Positions 32,715 to 45,385 of a DNA stretch of 64,000 nt are shown piece after piece. The notes under the pieces were generated by a model, which made no database searches, was not told the origin of the DNA, and saw only the letters and a list, made by a program, of their open reading frames with translations. Every line of letters starts with the position of its first letter. The first letter of the stretch is position 1. The translations under genes were made by a program, and so were the position numbers. This DNA is from Crambe crambe. Lineage: Eukaryota; Porifera; Demospongiae; Poecilosclerida; Crambeidae. The stretch covers positions 3,868,501 to 3,932,500 of the forward strand of contig OZ004598.1 in assembly GCA_963924555.1 (NCBI GenBank). The letters are read 5' to 3'.

Positions 32715-34891
32715 ATGGCTGAATGCGTGGACGAAAGTGTGGAAGATCTTGAGAAGGAGATCACGTGTGCTATCTGTCACAATCACTACACCAAGCCCAA
32801 GGTCCTTCCTTGTCTCCATTACTACTGCAAGCAGTGTATCCACAGGTTGACCCTGAGGACCGGCCTCAACAAGCCATTCTCTTGCCCCGAGTGTCGTAAA
32901 GACACTACTCTCCCCCAAGGCGATGTGGACAAGCTTCCAACAGCTTTCTTTGTCAATCGCATGAAATCAGTGCACTCCAAGCTGGAACGAGCTCACGGCA
33001 AGGTGGAAGCCAAGTGTGAAATGTGTTCTGGGGACAAAGCTGAAGGTTTTGTCGACAGTGTGCCCTCTTCGTCTGTGAGAGTTGTATAGAATCTCATCAC
33101 AGAATGAAAGTGTTTGCTGGGCACAAGATTGCTTCTCTTGTTGAATTGAAAGAAGGCGCTAAAGAGATCGTCATGGAAGAACCACCCCTTCAAGTGTGCA
33201 AAGAGCATGATGAAGCGATGAAGATTTACTGCTTCGATTGTAACTGCCTAATCTGTCGTGACTGCACCATCGAGGATCATTCTGGTCATAACCATAAATT
33301 TGTCAAGAAATCCGCTCCCGAGATGAAGAAGAAGCTGATCGAGCAGTTGGACCCTCTCAAGGAAGTAATGGATCTGTCACGTGCCATTGAGGAGATAAAA
33401 TCCACCAAATGTGAGATAGAGGCTCAGGGGGAATCTGTGGCCAATGCCATCAATGACTCCTTTGATAAACTTCAGAAGATAATCGAAAACCATCGGAAAG
33501 AACTGTTGAAAGAGGCCGCATTGAAAGTGAAGGAGAAGTTGGAGCGTCTCTCTGGCCAAGAAAAGAGTGTGTCCACTTCTTGTGCAGTTGTCCAGAGTGT
33601 GATCGAATATACTGAACAGTTTGTCAAACATTCTTCTAATGATGAGATTATGTGCATGCATGCTGAGACCAAGAGTCGCATAGAGAAAGAGATCAAAGAA
33701 CATTGCAAGGAAAGGAAAAATCTCGAGCCAGTGGAGGAAGTGGACATAGGGGTGGAAGTGAACTGTGCCAAGGACCTGAAGCAGCTGTTAAAGACCAATG
33801 CTAAGATAACTGTATGTAATATTGATCCTACAAAATGTACCATAAGCGACGAGGGTGCTGAAATCAGCAAAGAATGTGGATTCTCCCTATTCCCTAAGCT
33901 GAGTAATGGAAAACACACAAAGAAAGATTGTGCTCTTGACTGCCACTTGAAGTCGCTTGTGAATGGAACCATTGTTAAGTGTCGTGTTGATCGAAGAGAA
34001 GACAATGAATATCGTATTTCATGCACACCCACCACTCGTGGACGCCATGAACTATCTGTCACTGTGAATGGACAAGAAGTAACCTTCCCTGTGTTTGTCT
34101 CCATTCATCCAAGTAAATTGGGTAAGCCTGTCAAGATCATCCCTGGATTGAACTATCCATCTGGTATAGCCTTTAACTCAGAGGGAGAGATGATTGTGAC
34201 AGAATATATTGGAGATGTGGTGCTATTGGACAAAGATGGGAAAAAATTGAAAAGTATCAAGCGTTCAAATTATAAGTTTAGAGATCTCTCCAGTGTAGCT
34301 GTCGATAATGAAGACAACATTTATTTCGATGACTTTAATGGCAAAAATATTTATAAGTTCAATAAAGACATGAAAAAAGTCATGCAGAAGCAAACCGGAC
34401 ATGAATATTGTTTTGGTGTGGGTGTGGTTGGAGACGAGGTTATGGCGTCGGGACATAAGAACAATAACCCTGTAATAAAGATATACAACACAGAACTGAA
34501 TTATGTCAGGAAAATAAGAGGCAGCAAAGGTTATTTCTATCGCGTATCACCTGATGGACATGGAAAACTGTACGTCGGTGCCACTAATCACAGTCGTATT
34601 CAAGTCCTCAGTAAAGGTGGCGAATCCCTGCATTCATTCGGAAGTGACAAGGATGGTGTGAATAAGCTGAGTGAGCCACGTGGTGTATGTGTGGCTGGTC
34701 AGTATGTGTATGTAACTGATTGGGACAACCACAACATATCGATATTCACCACTGAGGGGGAGCATGTGACCTCATTTGGACAACGTGGTGCCAATGAAGG
34801 TGACCTGAATCACCCATGGGGAATCTGCATTGATTCTGATGGTTTCTTGTATGTCTGTGATCATGATAACAAAAGAGTTCAAATTTTTTAG
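32715..34891 (+). CDS. TRIM-NHL protein, intronless, with a one-base frameshift in the B-box region
   Basis: The first part (32715-33089) gives a C3HC4 RING (C18, C21, C33, H35, C38, C41, C57, C60). The second (33104-34891) gives a B-box (CKEHDEAMKIYCFDCNCLIC), coiled coil, filamin-like domain and NHL repeats ending at 34891. The break is at 33047-33050, a run of four T: the first frame ends SVRVV-stop, while the other frame reads CALFVCESCIESHHRM, which is the expected first B-box. One base is therefore missing in the T run. It is either a sequencing error in a homopolymer or a real inactivating frameshift. The rest of the frame is intact over nearly 600 codons, which favours an error or a very recent loss. 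The gene lies between the two glycosyltransferase paralogues, on the opposite strand: divergent from A, convergent with B. Confidence 0.85.
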
Positions 34892-34979
34892 TTTCCACAT
34901 AATTGGAGTCATAATGTAAATCAAGTTGTGTATTGAAAAAAAAAATATTATAATTATATGACATTTTTATTAATTGTAC

Positions 34980-35030
34980 TTTGACCAATCAATTGTTATG
35001 ACACGAACACCCTGAGTGACAGCAATAGAT
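34980..35030. repeat. Short dispersed repeat, partner at 4703-4750
   Basis: TTGACCAATCAATTGTTATG, then ACCCTGAGTGACAGCAA, matches the block near 4703-4750 with several differences. Confidence 0.5.
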
Positions 35031-35310
35031 TTGCTGTAGGCATTGCTAGAGGCTAGGGCACAAATCTTGAGAAGAGTTAGACCTAATAGCCACTGCGTTT
35101 AATTCTTCAAAAATAATAAACAGTTTGGATGACTCCACATACACGGAAAAAGTGAAAGATTATTATGAAAATGAGCATTATTATTATAACTAAACAATAA
35201 TAATAGCTGTTATTGGTCAATGGTTGAGCTAAAAGCAAGCAATCGATCAATCATGAGAAATAATGTGTTTCCTGTGATGAAACTATTAAATGAACACCTA
35301 ATTTTTGAAG

Positions 35311-35470
35311 TCAGTTCAGCGTCCATTTCTTGGTAATTTTGATGTCCTTATTTCCCCACATGCCTGTCCGAGTGTGATGGTAGTGGACTAGACCAGGGGG
35401 TCTGATCCGAAATGCTTCAAAGCCCTTTGCCAATGATCTGTGAATTATGTAGTAGCACATTAAGTAGGTG

Positions 35471-35540
<70 letters not shown>

Positions 35541-38500
35541 ACAAACTGTAAGTGGAGAGGTCAAACAAAACCACAGAGTGATACACTTTGTAGTATACCT
35601 AGACTGCCTTATATAGCTTATATAGAATTGATATATCTTGTGCACTGACTCAATAACATGATTCTCTAGCTAGTGTTTGTCTCAATACATATTTCTACCA
35701 TTACTCGACTTACCTGTCCAGTATGTCCCAGTCTTCCCCACCCCACTTGCTCCGGTAACGTCTCGTGTCAAAGCCCCCAAACTTGGTCCAGTCTGACTTG
35801 TACATGGCAAAGAGTCCATACGTGAGTGTCTCCCAGAATCCATTGTAGTTGATTTCCGTGTAGCCTTTATTCAGTCGAAAGAACATGGGAGTAAAGGCCA
35901 TCTTGTACTGGACTGTGTGCTGGAATGGAATAGTGACCAGTAAGCCTACATACATACATACATACATACATACATAGCTGTCTAATCAGACCGCCCTATA
36001 ATGAGACCATGGCATCTCCCAAAATAAGGCATTACTTCTTCCAGCTATGTATTTCATTCAACCTCCACATGTGAACATACACAATTAGGTCTGAGTTTAC
36101 AAGCTACATAATTATATGAGATGTAAAATTCACTCAGGAACACCATAATTATAATAAAGTACATGTACCTAACTCCATTTCTAAATTTTTGCTCCATAAG
36201 ACCAAATACCGTATAGCGCAAATTTTTTGTGGGTCAAAATTTTTGTGGTTTTGCAAATATTGATGTGTGAACCATTATATTCCCTTATTCTCGTGTATTA
36301 ATTTTTCAAAACCACGAAATCCACGAAAAATTTTAACCACGAAAATATCGCGCTATACGGTAAGTTGTAAGTACATGTAACTTGTGTTGCAAGCCATCCA
36401 CTGTCTACCTAGAGAAATAGTCTGCCAGGTTTCCCTATGTTGATATTGGAATGTTGACACTATAATCTGATTGGTTATGATAATAAGTGATATGTAATCT
36501 ATGAGAAGGAAATTAGCAAGCGGACGCACGTGTCCCTTGGTGGTATTCACTAATAAATTGAATATGCATGCCACGTTACCAGACTATTTCTCCAGGTAAT
36601 AGGCTGGAGCGAGGTAAGGAATCAGTGAAATTTTGAGGTTCCTACTGACATAACTTCCTCCACCCCATAATAATGAATACAACCATATAAGTTGAACACT
36701 TACTCTTCTTATGTACTCCACTATTCCAAGTGGGAGTGTCAAGTGCATATCTATCGTCATGACGATATGATTTGGATCCTGTGGATCACAAGAGGAAAAG
36801 GGTCATCACAACTGTATGGTATGTAAATTTTCGTGGTTTTGTTTTTTAAAGTATGACTCATGCATAAGGATAAGATTTCCTACATTTCTATCCAGTATCC
36901 AACACCTTACTAGTATTGACTTTTGCATCTCTCTCTCTCTCTCTCTCTCCCCTACCCAATTCCTCTCTCATTACAACTGCTTACCTCTACAGAGTCAATA
37001 CCTGCTTGAAGTCCACCACTACGTGAAAAAGACCCTTTAAGGTGCATCACTTGGATCCTAAGATTCAAATGACATGAAAATAAAACCAAGGTGAGTGTAG
37101 TGGGCTGAACAAAAACTAACTTAAGAAGAGAATATCACCAATTAGCTACCAACTTTCAGATTGCATACAATATCAGCACTTTTGGTGTTTGATTTGTTTA
37201 GTTAATGCACTTTAAAAGCAGCTCAACATCTTAATTAATATGCATAGGCACTAGTTCTTCAGTCTCATGGTTAGAGTATCAGTCTTCAGTTATTTTTTAA
37301 TGCATTATATTCAAATAGCCCTGATAACCTTGTATTACAGAGCAGTATTCTAGGATGATAAGCCACACCTACTGACCACTTCTAAAGGATGGTTTTGCAA
37401 GTGTGAACCACCCACACTCTGTGAACCACCCACTCTGTTTTGTGTCAAAAATCAATTACACCACGAAATTTTTCCTTGTACAGTAGAAATATTAGGCTGA
37501 CCTCTTGAATGAACTCTTCTTTGCCTCTTCTGCAATGTCCATATCTTGACTTCCATAGTCCACAATGATCAAGGAGAAATGCTCGTCATGAGTGTATTCA
37601 TAGATCTACGTAATCAAGAAATACACACACTTGATCTCATCTCAGGACCAGGAAAAGAAAAGATTAGATTTCAGGGCTGCAGTAGGTGTCTTGACTATAG
37701 ATGCTTTTTGAGTAATACCATAGCCTTGTCTCTTTTAGTGAGAGGATAATCATACAAACTTGTCTCATCTCAGGACCAGGAAAAAAAAGATTTTAGGGCT
37801 GCAGTATTTACCATAGCTTTGTCTGAGAGGGTTTCACACCAATTCTATTTCAAAAGGAAATGGCCCAACCCACTTTAAATGTGATCTTGTTTCTAGTCTG
37901 CATACATTTTTGTAGAGAAAGTTGTAGACTTACGTCTTCCATGTTGTATATGAGATGTTTGACCCACAGCCCAAGGTTCTTCACTATAGGAAGTCATACA
38001 TACATCATATGCAGAGTGAGAGGAGGGGAGGGGAGGAGGAAAGGAGGGGAGGGGAGGAGGAAAGGAGGGGAGGAGGAGGAGGAGGAGGGGAGGGGGAGGA
38101 AGGAAGGGAAGAGGAGGAGGAGGGGAGGGGGAGGAAGGAAGGGAAAAGGAGGAGGAGGAAGGAGGGGGGGGGAGGAGGAAAGAGGAGAGGGGAGGAGAAG
38201 GAGGGGAGGAGAAGGAGGGGAGGAGGAAAGAGGAGAGGAGAGGAGGAAAGAGGGGAGGGGAGGGGGAGAGAGGAGAGGAACGAGGGGAGGGGGAGAGAGG
38301 AGAGGAAGGAGGGGAGGGGGAGGAAAGAGGGGAGGGGAGAGGGAGGAGGAAATTAACAACCAGTACTATCAGACCTGAAATAACAAAGAAGACCTCTACA
38401 TTCTTTGTCCACTGGAAGTTGAATGTGTGGCAAAGTGAAGTGGAGCTCTTTTTCCAGTAGACATACTCGGAGGTGTGCACGACCTCATTTCGAGGGTGAG

Positions 38501-41500
38501 TTAACTGCACATCCATTTCCAGCAAGAACCTGCTGCCATGTCTTTTGTTTTTTGTTTCCTCCATGTAACGGAGTCGTATCACTTCTCCTTCGTATTTCTC
38601 TGAGGCATTTAGAGCCTGCTTGTAGCGGGAGACTACTACATTCACAGTCTGCATATACAGAAAAGAAATTTCCAAAAGAGTGAATTTAGAAAGTCTAGGA
38701 CCAGTAGTAAAGATATAGGATGTCAGAACACGAAAAAGATGTAACATTAGATATTAGAAAGTGTGAAAGGTGCACTAGAGAAGTTGTGCATTTAGAAAGA
38801 GGAAAAGATGTGTTTAGATATGGAATGTATAAAGTCTAACAGGAAAAATATGTGGATAAAGAAGCTCTGCTACATAAAACTTTGCCATGCCATACCCACT
38901 TTAGAGCTAAGTGATCTGAATTGCTCACTTGGAGTCTTAGACCAGTTCATTATTATTTATTCATAGGACATTGAAAATGACAACAAGAACTCCCCAACAA
39001 AAATCAACAATAGTTCTTTGTACATTTACAGCTGAAAAACAAAACAACAACAACAACAAAAAACAACAACAACATCACAAGTACTCTTTACATACTCACA
39101 TTTGCAGCTATTACTGAGTTTCCTCTGTCTCTCTTTGTCCAACGTCTGAACCAAGTGTCATCCCTGGGCTCCACCTTACTCTCATGGACTTGATACACAC
39201 CACTGTACCTCTTGATTCTACGAGGCTTGGCATACATGGCTTTGAATTCACAGGTGGGCAGGATGTCCAGGTCTGTGACTGAGACAAGAGGAGTCAGTGA
39301 GCAAGAAGAGCATGGATGGATGGAAGAAAACCTCTCATTCTTATAAGCTTATGATACTTGTACAAAATACTTTGTAAGTGGTCATACGGTGTGTTATATG
39401 ATAGGGGGTGTGGTCTTATTGTTAGAATGGTTCGTGAGATTTGAAAAGAAAAAGACGCACACTATCATCTCATTGCAAACGGTGCTAATTAGCTCTGATT
39501 AGTACCCACTTCAAGCTCTCACCCTTAGCATTTGTGCTAATTACAGAGATTTCACCCTTAGCATTTGTGCTAATTACAGAGATTCCACCCTTAGCATTTG
39601 TGCTAATTACAGAGATTCCACCCTTAGCATTTGTGCTAATTACAGAGATACCATATTATGTTCACGTACTCATACTGAAATTTTCGTTAAAATTACCCAG
39701 GGTTATGATAACATGGCAAGAGTTCCTTGGTAAGTAAGCTACTCCTGAAATAACATGCAATAAGTAATCAATTATTAATTTTGGGGAAACCCTGGAATCA
39801 GTTCTGTAGTTCTTTGACATAATTGTAGCACTTACTTGGATAGATTGTGTTAGATAAAGAGTGTGCATGGTGGTGGCTCTGAAGATGATTGCTGGGTAAG
39901 TCTCCTTCCAGAAAGTGAGTTGCTGGTCCCTCTATACGATTTCCATCCCTGTCTACTACACATACAAAAGGCACAAGGATGATCATGTGACCCTCATGTG
40001 ACCTCTATCATGTGACTTACACTTTATAGCCATAGCAAGGCAGCTCTTAGGAATGGGGACATATTCGTTTGATGATGGTATCTTCCACTGTATGGGGTTC
40101 ATACAAAAATGCAAAAAATAAAATCTACCATACTTTTCTTTAAGTAAGAATCATCTATAGCTGTATTCTTGATGATCCTTACCGACTACTTTTTTCTAGG
40201 GTAAAATATCCGGGTTTTGAATAAATTTTGCAGTGAAAATACCTTGATTTCTGATGTTATTTTTCCCTCATAGGCCTTCTCCAGAAACTCAAAGTAGTGA
40301 GCTTCAGAATTTAAACTGTAACAGTATAAAAGCTTCCATACATAAACGCAATTTAGCATCAATTTAGCACACGTGGCTCCCTTGGAAGGGTACACACATT
40401 AAATTAACCCCCCCCCCTCCCCCCAGTTCTCTCTGTTCCCTCAGAGGGCCCATATAATGACACTCTCTTAATTAAACCCCCTAGGGCCCATATAATGACA
40501 CTCTCTTAATTAAATGGTATATCAAATCTATTAGTCAATCATGATTATGATTGTGCAGTACCCCACTTCTTTATCAGTCATTATAAAGTACATGGGTACA
40601 TGGCTTTTTATCTGTCAGGAACAATGTACATTACAATCTGTCATGGCTTTTTCTAGTGAATCTGACTAACTACCTACACAAAATAGTAACCCAAAAATCA
40701 ACATGGAGCCTGTTAATGTCATCCATATCTGCAGAAAGAGATTCCTGCTAATATAATCATCCTTATCTGCATAGAGAGAGCTAATTCTCTCTCAGTCTGA
40801 CCCCATAGAGCCATAGTCATTGATACCCATGATATTCATCTATTCATTAAGCCACTCTAGTTTATAAATAGGGCTCAACACAAAATCATGACTGGTAACA
40901 GATGCTGATTTCATCATTCATTTTGTGGCAAATTGAACCGTAAAACTATCAGTCTGCTAGTGAAACTGTCAGTCTACCCTCATCTGCCGGTGATATTACT
41001 GCCTAGTGCACTTCCCCATAGTGACCCTTGCTGGTACAGTACAAAAACCACCTAAAGGTCTGATATGCAATCAAAACAGAAAAAGTTAGGAATTACCTTA
41101 TTTCCATGGACTCTCTGGACAGTGAAACAGGAGTTCTTTTAACAGGGCGTTTCTGAAGAATAAAATTAGTAATAATAATAATAACTAGCCTGCACCCACA
41201 GAATATCTGTGGCAATCTTATTTTGCATATGTAATTGGGGCTGGTTTCTTCTAGCTAAGCCTATACTGCGCTCTTCTTCCTTCAGTGAGGCTTTTCCTAT
41301 GTAGTCTTGCTTGCTAGCTTGCTACAGCCCTGCATTCTTCGCTGGCCTAGGCTTACTGCAGTCTCCGGCCACTTGTTTCTATCTTCGCCAGCCTGCTGCA
41401 GTTGCAGAAGCTATTGACCTTTGAACCGTATTTCTCTTTTTCTTTCTTTCTCCCCTCACCTCTGTAACGTTGGACTCTTAAAGCATCAAGATTCATGGTT

Positions 41501-44500
41501 GAGTCAAGTCCATAGCTAGAAACTTGAGTGCTTGGGCGTATCAAGCTGCTCTGTGGCTTGCATGCGTGTTACCAATTCGTAACAAGCGTATTAAAATAAT
41601 TATAGATTCCCTTTAAACAAGCAAGATAGCCCCGAAACAACAACATACCCAGTATTGAGATCATATAAGCATGTATTGAGAACTACACAATGAAACCTGC
41701 TAGGGTGGTCTGATTAGACAGGTTTCACTGTACAAACATAACAGCTAGCTAGCCATGGCTACAGAGCAGCGAGCTGTACCAGCACAAACATATAATGTAC
41801 ATGGATTGAGCCAGGATGACCGCAATAAGGGAACGTGAAATGCTAGGGAGTGTATTTCTATTCAGTAACAATAGGGTGTGGGGGAAGGGAGAAATAGAGT
41901 GGGGGGGGAGCACCACTCTTTGGCTAGAACACTGACTGTCATGTTGCTAGGCATGTACATATTCAATGGGAAGTACAAACTTATGAATCCTTTGTCTAAT
42001 GTAGTAGCAGATAGCATACAGCTGCCTATACAGCGAAATAGTTTTTATAATTGTGAACTTGTAGTTGAATATGTACAAATGACTGGGACTGTCAGTTCTG
42101 TACCTGTAGCCATAGTACCCATTACGAAGACACAGGTGGCCCAATAAAATTATGCAACTCATGTTATTGCTTTTTGTTTGTTTGTTTGTTGTTGTTGTTG
42201 TTGTGTCCTCCCATTGTCCTGCATTACATCTCATTGATTATTGCACATCATTTGTCTCTGAGGCTTTAATCAAATGGTGTCCCACAACTAACTAAATGAC
42301 GTGCCCAAAGGTCACACGTTCTCAAACAATATGCTTAGCTCATTGACAACTCTTATCCCTGTCTTAGAGAGCTTGAGACACAGAATCTTTGCAATAAACT
42401 TTAAACCCTGTCTGGTATTTGTCTCTACCAATTAATCCTCTATTGCAAAGATTCTTGCTACCCTACTCTTTCACTTGTAATAAGCTAACCAAGTCGGCAT
42501 AAATGAGGTTGACTACTTTGTTAATACTGAGTGGGTCGGTGTCAGTACTAATCCAAAACTCGATTTCACTTGCAGCTGTGACATCAGTCATCTCAACTTT
42601 GAAGGAGTAAGTCCCTGTAATTATAACACAATAATAAGGAGTAAGTCCCTGTAATTATAACACAATGATAAGGAGTAAGTCCCTGTAATTATAACACACT
42701 AATGAGTTAGTCCCTGTAATTATAAGACAATAATAAGGAATGAGTCCCTGTAATAACACAATAATAAGGAGTAAGTCCCTGTAATTATAAATGTTTGCTC
42801 TAATGTTGATAATAAGCTTTTATGTGTACTAATAATAATACTCTGAGTGAGCCATTAGGTAAGACCTATGACCTAACTTCATGGAATCTCCCTTCTTTTC
42901 TTTTTGTTTGTTTAACTTGATAGCCATTTCTCCAACTGATGAAATTGGTATGCGTTCCTATTATGGTTGGACTGCCAAGACATTAAAATTTTCAGTCCCA
43001 ATGCTATTGGATAAGGAATGCCAGGGACTGAAGAGATGCTAGAGTAATCTGGTAATATAGAGAGTGACTGTACCTTTTTGGGCTGGAAGGATATAGCCAG
43101 ATATTTTATGTGCATATCGCCCCCTCACATCAGCTGGATCAGCTTCGTTGAAGTGGCTATGTATTCTACTGATGATTTGCCGTTCCTGCACATAAAACAG
43201 AGACTACTTTCCCACAAGTTTCCCAATAATTCAACCAATTTCAGATTCTTATATTATTATGACACACCAGCAACCTACTAGGAAAATTTAGGAATTTGGT
43301 TATATAAGAGCAAGAAAAATGGTTGTAAACCAGCAACCTACTAGGAAATGGTGGTTGTACACCAGGATCCTACTAGGAAATGTTATACACCAGGTTGTAT
43401 GGGAAATGTATGACTCTCTCCTGCTGACAAAGAAAGCATGCTCTCCTTGATGTATGTATTGATGACAAAAATCACTATTTTGGTCAAGTCATTTCCTTGA
43501 AAATGACCACTGGCCATAGCAGCTGTATTTCTCCTCTAATCATTGACCTGTGAGAATAAGTGGGCGTGGTGCACTTACATCTGGACGTAGGGGGAAATCC
43601 CTGCTCAATCTCATGTCATCCACCAAGTAGCCAACTATCCAGTGCCAGATATCATAGTTCACCATACCTATCATCTGCACATTTAGATACAGTGAGCAGT
43701 ACAATGACAAAGCAGCCAATTAATAAAGTCCCCCCTCCCCCTAAAACAAAACAAAACATACCAAGCAGAAAATTATCTTTCTCCAGGCTTTATTAACTTT
43801 TGTCTATTTACTACTCACTGTACTCACTATCAAAAATTATATGCCATCTTCCTCAGACATTACTCAGAAAATAGAGCTAATTTAGATAGGTAGATTAACA
43901 TTGCTGCACAATTTGATAGAGCTAGCTTAGAAGCTATAGCGCTAAAAGCCAACTAGTCAGGCATGAAAGCTTCATGCATGGAGAACCCAACAATAGAGTC
44001 TTATTTACTAAGGTAAGCTTACACTCGCACTCAAAACTAACAAAGGTACCTTCAGTATCTTGTTGCTCTTCTCTGGGCTTTAATTGGTGCTTCATAGCAC
44101 TTCAAACTAAGGCATCTAAACTACCTTCTCGGTATCTTGTTGCTCTTCTCTGGGCTTTAGTTGGTGCCAGGAAGCAAGAAACTAGCTTCTGTCTGACTCT
44201 AGTTCAAAACTCCACCAATTATTTTTAATCGCATGTATGTGTGGGAGTGACCGGATTATGTTCACATTTGAGACAATATTATCATCGGTATGCAGAACCC
44301 CTTAAAGTAACGTTATACTTCCTGGAGCTACAGAGCATAAATAATGAAGACAAGCAAAATGATGGACCACCTGTCCAGGCTCTGAGTCTTTCTTTATGCC
44401 CAGTAGTGAAACAAATAGTTAGCTATATAGAATAATTATACAAGTTAGTTAAAAGCCTTCAGATCATAGCTATGCTATGTGCTAAGTCAGGGCAAGCTAA

Positions 44501-45385
44501 ATAGAAAATGGAGGGGATAAGAAGGAGGGAGGAAAGGGAGAAGGGAGAGAAGAGGGAAGAGGGAGGGAGAGAGGGAAGAGGGAGGGAGGGAGGGAGGGAG
44601 GGAGAGAGGGAAGAGGGAGGGAAGACAGGAAGGAGAGAGAGTTGCTTGTTTAACTCACTGAAGAATCGTATGGAAAATGTTGATGATTGTAAGATGGTTG
44701 CTGCTGATGAACTGTGACATCAGTACCACCGTGATGTAGTGGTTTGCTTTGAGCACCAGCCAGAGACCGACTACCACCTTGACCAGGAATCTTCAGACCA
44801 AAAACAGTGTCATTGAGCTTTAAGGAGGGAACCACAAATCCATCCTTGGGAATCCTGTCTACAAAAGGCTCTCCAAGATGTGGGTGTTTGTTATGATGAT
44901 CCTCTGCTTTATCTAGTGATAGTTGTTGATGTACATGAATTTCATCTACTCTTTGGATGGAGATATCCACGTTACCATCTTTGAAGAGTATGTCATTACG
45001 AGACACAGGTACAACTACGGTCACACTAGTGTTTGTATCTGTCATTGAATTAACAGTGTTAAGCTACACATCTTGCATTAAAGCCTCCACCTAAACTGGG
45101 GTGGTCAGTCCAAAGGAGTTAATTACGAGCTATGAATATCAAGTTTTCAGAGAATTGAGGGGAGGGAGAAGGTGCCAAGTTGATATGCTACTTAGTATGT
45201 TTCCTATCCACTATACCCACACACCCCCTTTGTTGGTTAGTTGGTAGAAGCCTCGCTAGCTAGCTATTTAGTTAGAGAAGCTTCGCTAGCAACTTACAGT
45301 TCCAAAAATACCAAAAAAACATCAATGTCAGCAGTCCTAAACCGATCACCACGAAAGTTTTGACTTTGAGCAGTTTACTCAACAT
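35311..45385 (-). CDS. Beta-1,4-N-acetylgalactosaminyltransferase, B4GALNT3/4-like (paralogue B, 734 aa, 17 exons)
   Basis: Exons: 45298-45385, 44659-45038, 43579-43674, 43074-43185, 42490-42614, 41097-41152, 40243-40315, 40021-40087, 39836-39955, 39100-39278, 38375-38648, 37934-37983, 37502-37605, 36985-37057, 36704-36778, 35714-35919, 35311-35437. They sum to 2205 nt, with every intron phase identical to paralogue A. The type II anchor is at residues 9-28 (KTFVVIGLGLLTLMFFWYFW). Exon 2 is three times longer than in A and encodes a His/Gln-rich stalk (LKIPGQGGSRS). The PA14-like region, GSRFLLEMDVQL, TIDMHL, WGGEDWDILDR (about 682) and VHYHHTRTGMW are all present. Same predicted Golgi GalNAc-transfer role as A. 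The exon 11 donor is GTCTGA, weaker than in A. Exons 12-17 are close to A in DNA sequence, while the upstream exons differ strongly. Confidence 0.9.
35473..35536. repeat. (CT)n microsatellite in intron 16 of paralogue B
   Basis: About 32 CT units. Absent from the homologous intron of paralogue A. Confidence 0.95.
36207..36362. mobile_element. 156-bp MITE with TACCGTATAGCGC ends
   Basis: Starts TACCGTATAGCGCAAATTTT and ends with the inverted GCGCTATACGGTA. The interior has inverted CACGAAAAATTTTAACCACG-like segments. Degenerate relatives of its subterminal sequence (AAATTTT..GTGG) occur at about 25945-25980, 27170-27205, 51705-51790 and 56085-56115. It is in intron 15 of paralogue B. Confidence 0.85.
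38020..38352. repeat. Purine-only GGA/GGAA tract, ~330 bp, intron 11 of paralogue B
   Basis: The plus strand is almost entirely G and A (GAGGGGAGGAGGAAAG-type motifs), so the minus-strand transcript has a C/U tract. The homologous intron of A carries (CATA)n instead. Long frames on both strands here are artefacts. Confidence 0.95.
39519..39651. repeat. 33-bp minisatellite, four copies, intron 9 of paralogue B
   Basis: CACCCTTAGCATTTGTGCTA followed by ATTACAGAGATT recurs exactly every 33 bp, four times, with single-base differences only. Confidence 0.95.
40446..40515. repeat. Two direct copies of AGGGCCCATATAATGACACT block
   Basis: A ~32-bp block is repeated 40 bp apart in intron 6 of paralogue B. 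It lies next to a C-rich run at 40408-40425. Confidence 0.8.
42602..42791. repeat. Minisatellite built from the exon 5 splice-acceptor junction of paralogue B
   Basis: Six units of about 30-34 bp, each with GGAGTAAGTCCCTGTAATTA. The first unit contains the start of exon 5 and its acceptor (minus strand ATTACAG, then GGACTTACTCC). The other five are intronic copies of that junction. Confidence 0.9.
43755..44260. repeat. Dispersed repeat family copy in intron 2 of paralogue B
   Basis: Contains GCATGGAGAACCCAACAATA, TTGCTCTTCTCTGGGCTTTA (twice, about 44060 and 44140) and AACTCCACC.ATTATT. Same family as 5290-6560. Confidence 0.6.
44500..44640. repeat. GGGA/GGAA purine tract in intron 2 of paralogue B
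   Basis: Purine-rich AGGGAGGGAGGGAGGGAG-type sequence directly next to the exon 2 donor. Confidence 0.85.

Noticed and set aside
37860..38378. Gly/Arg/Glu-rich (plus) and Pro/Ser-rich (minus) frames
   Set aside because: Translation of the GGA/GGAA tract. The real coding exons here are 38375-38648 and 37934-37983 on the minus strand.
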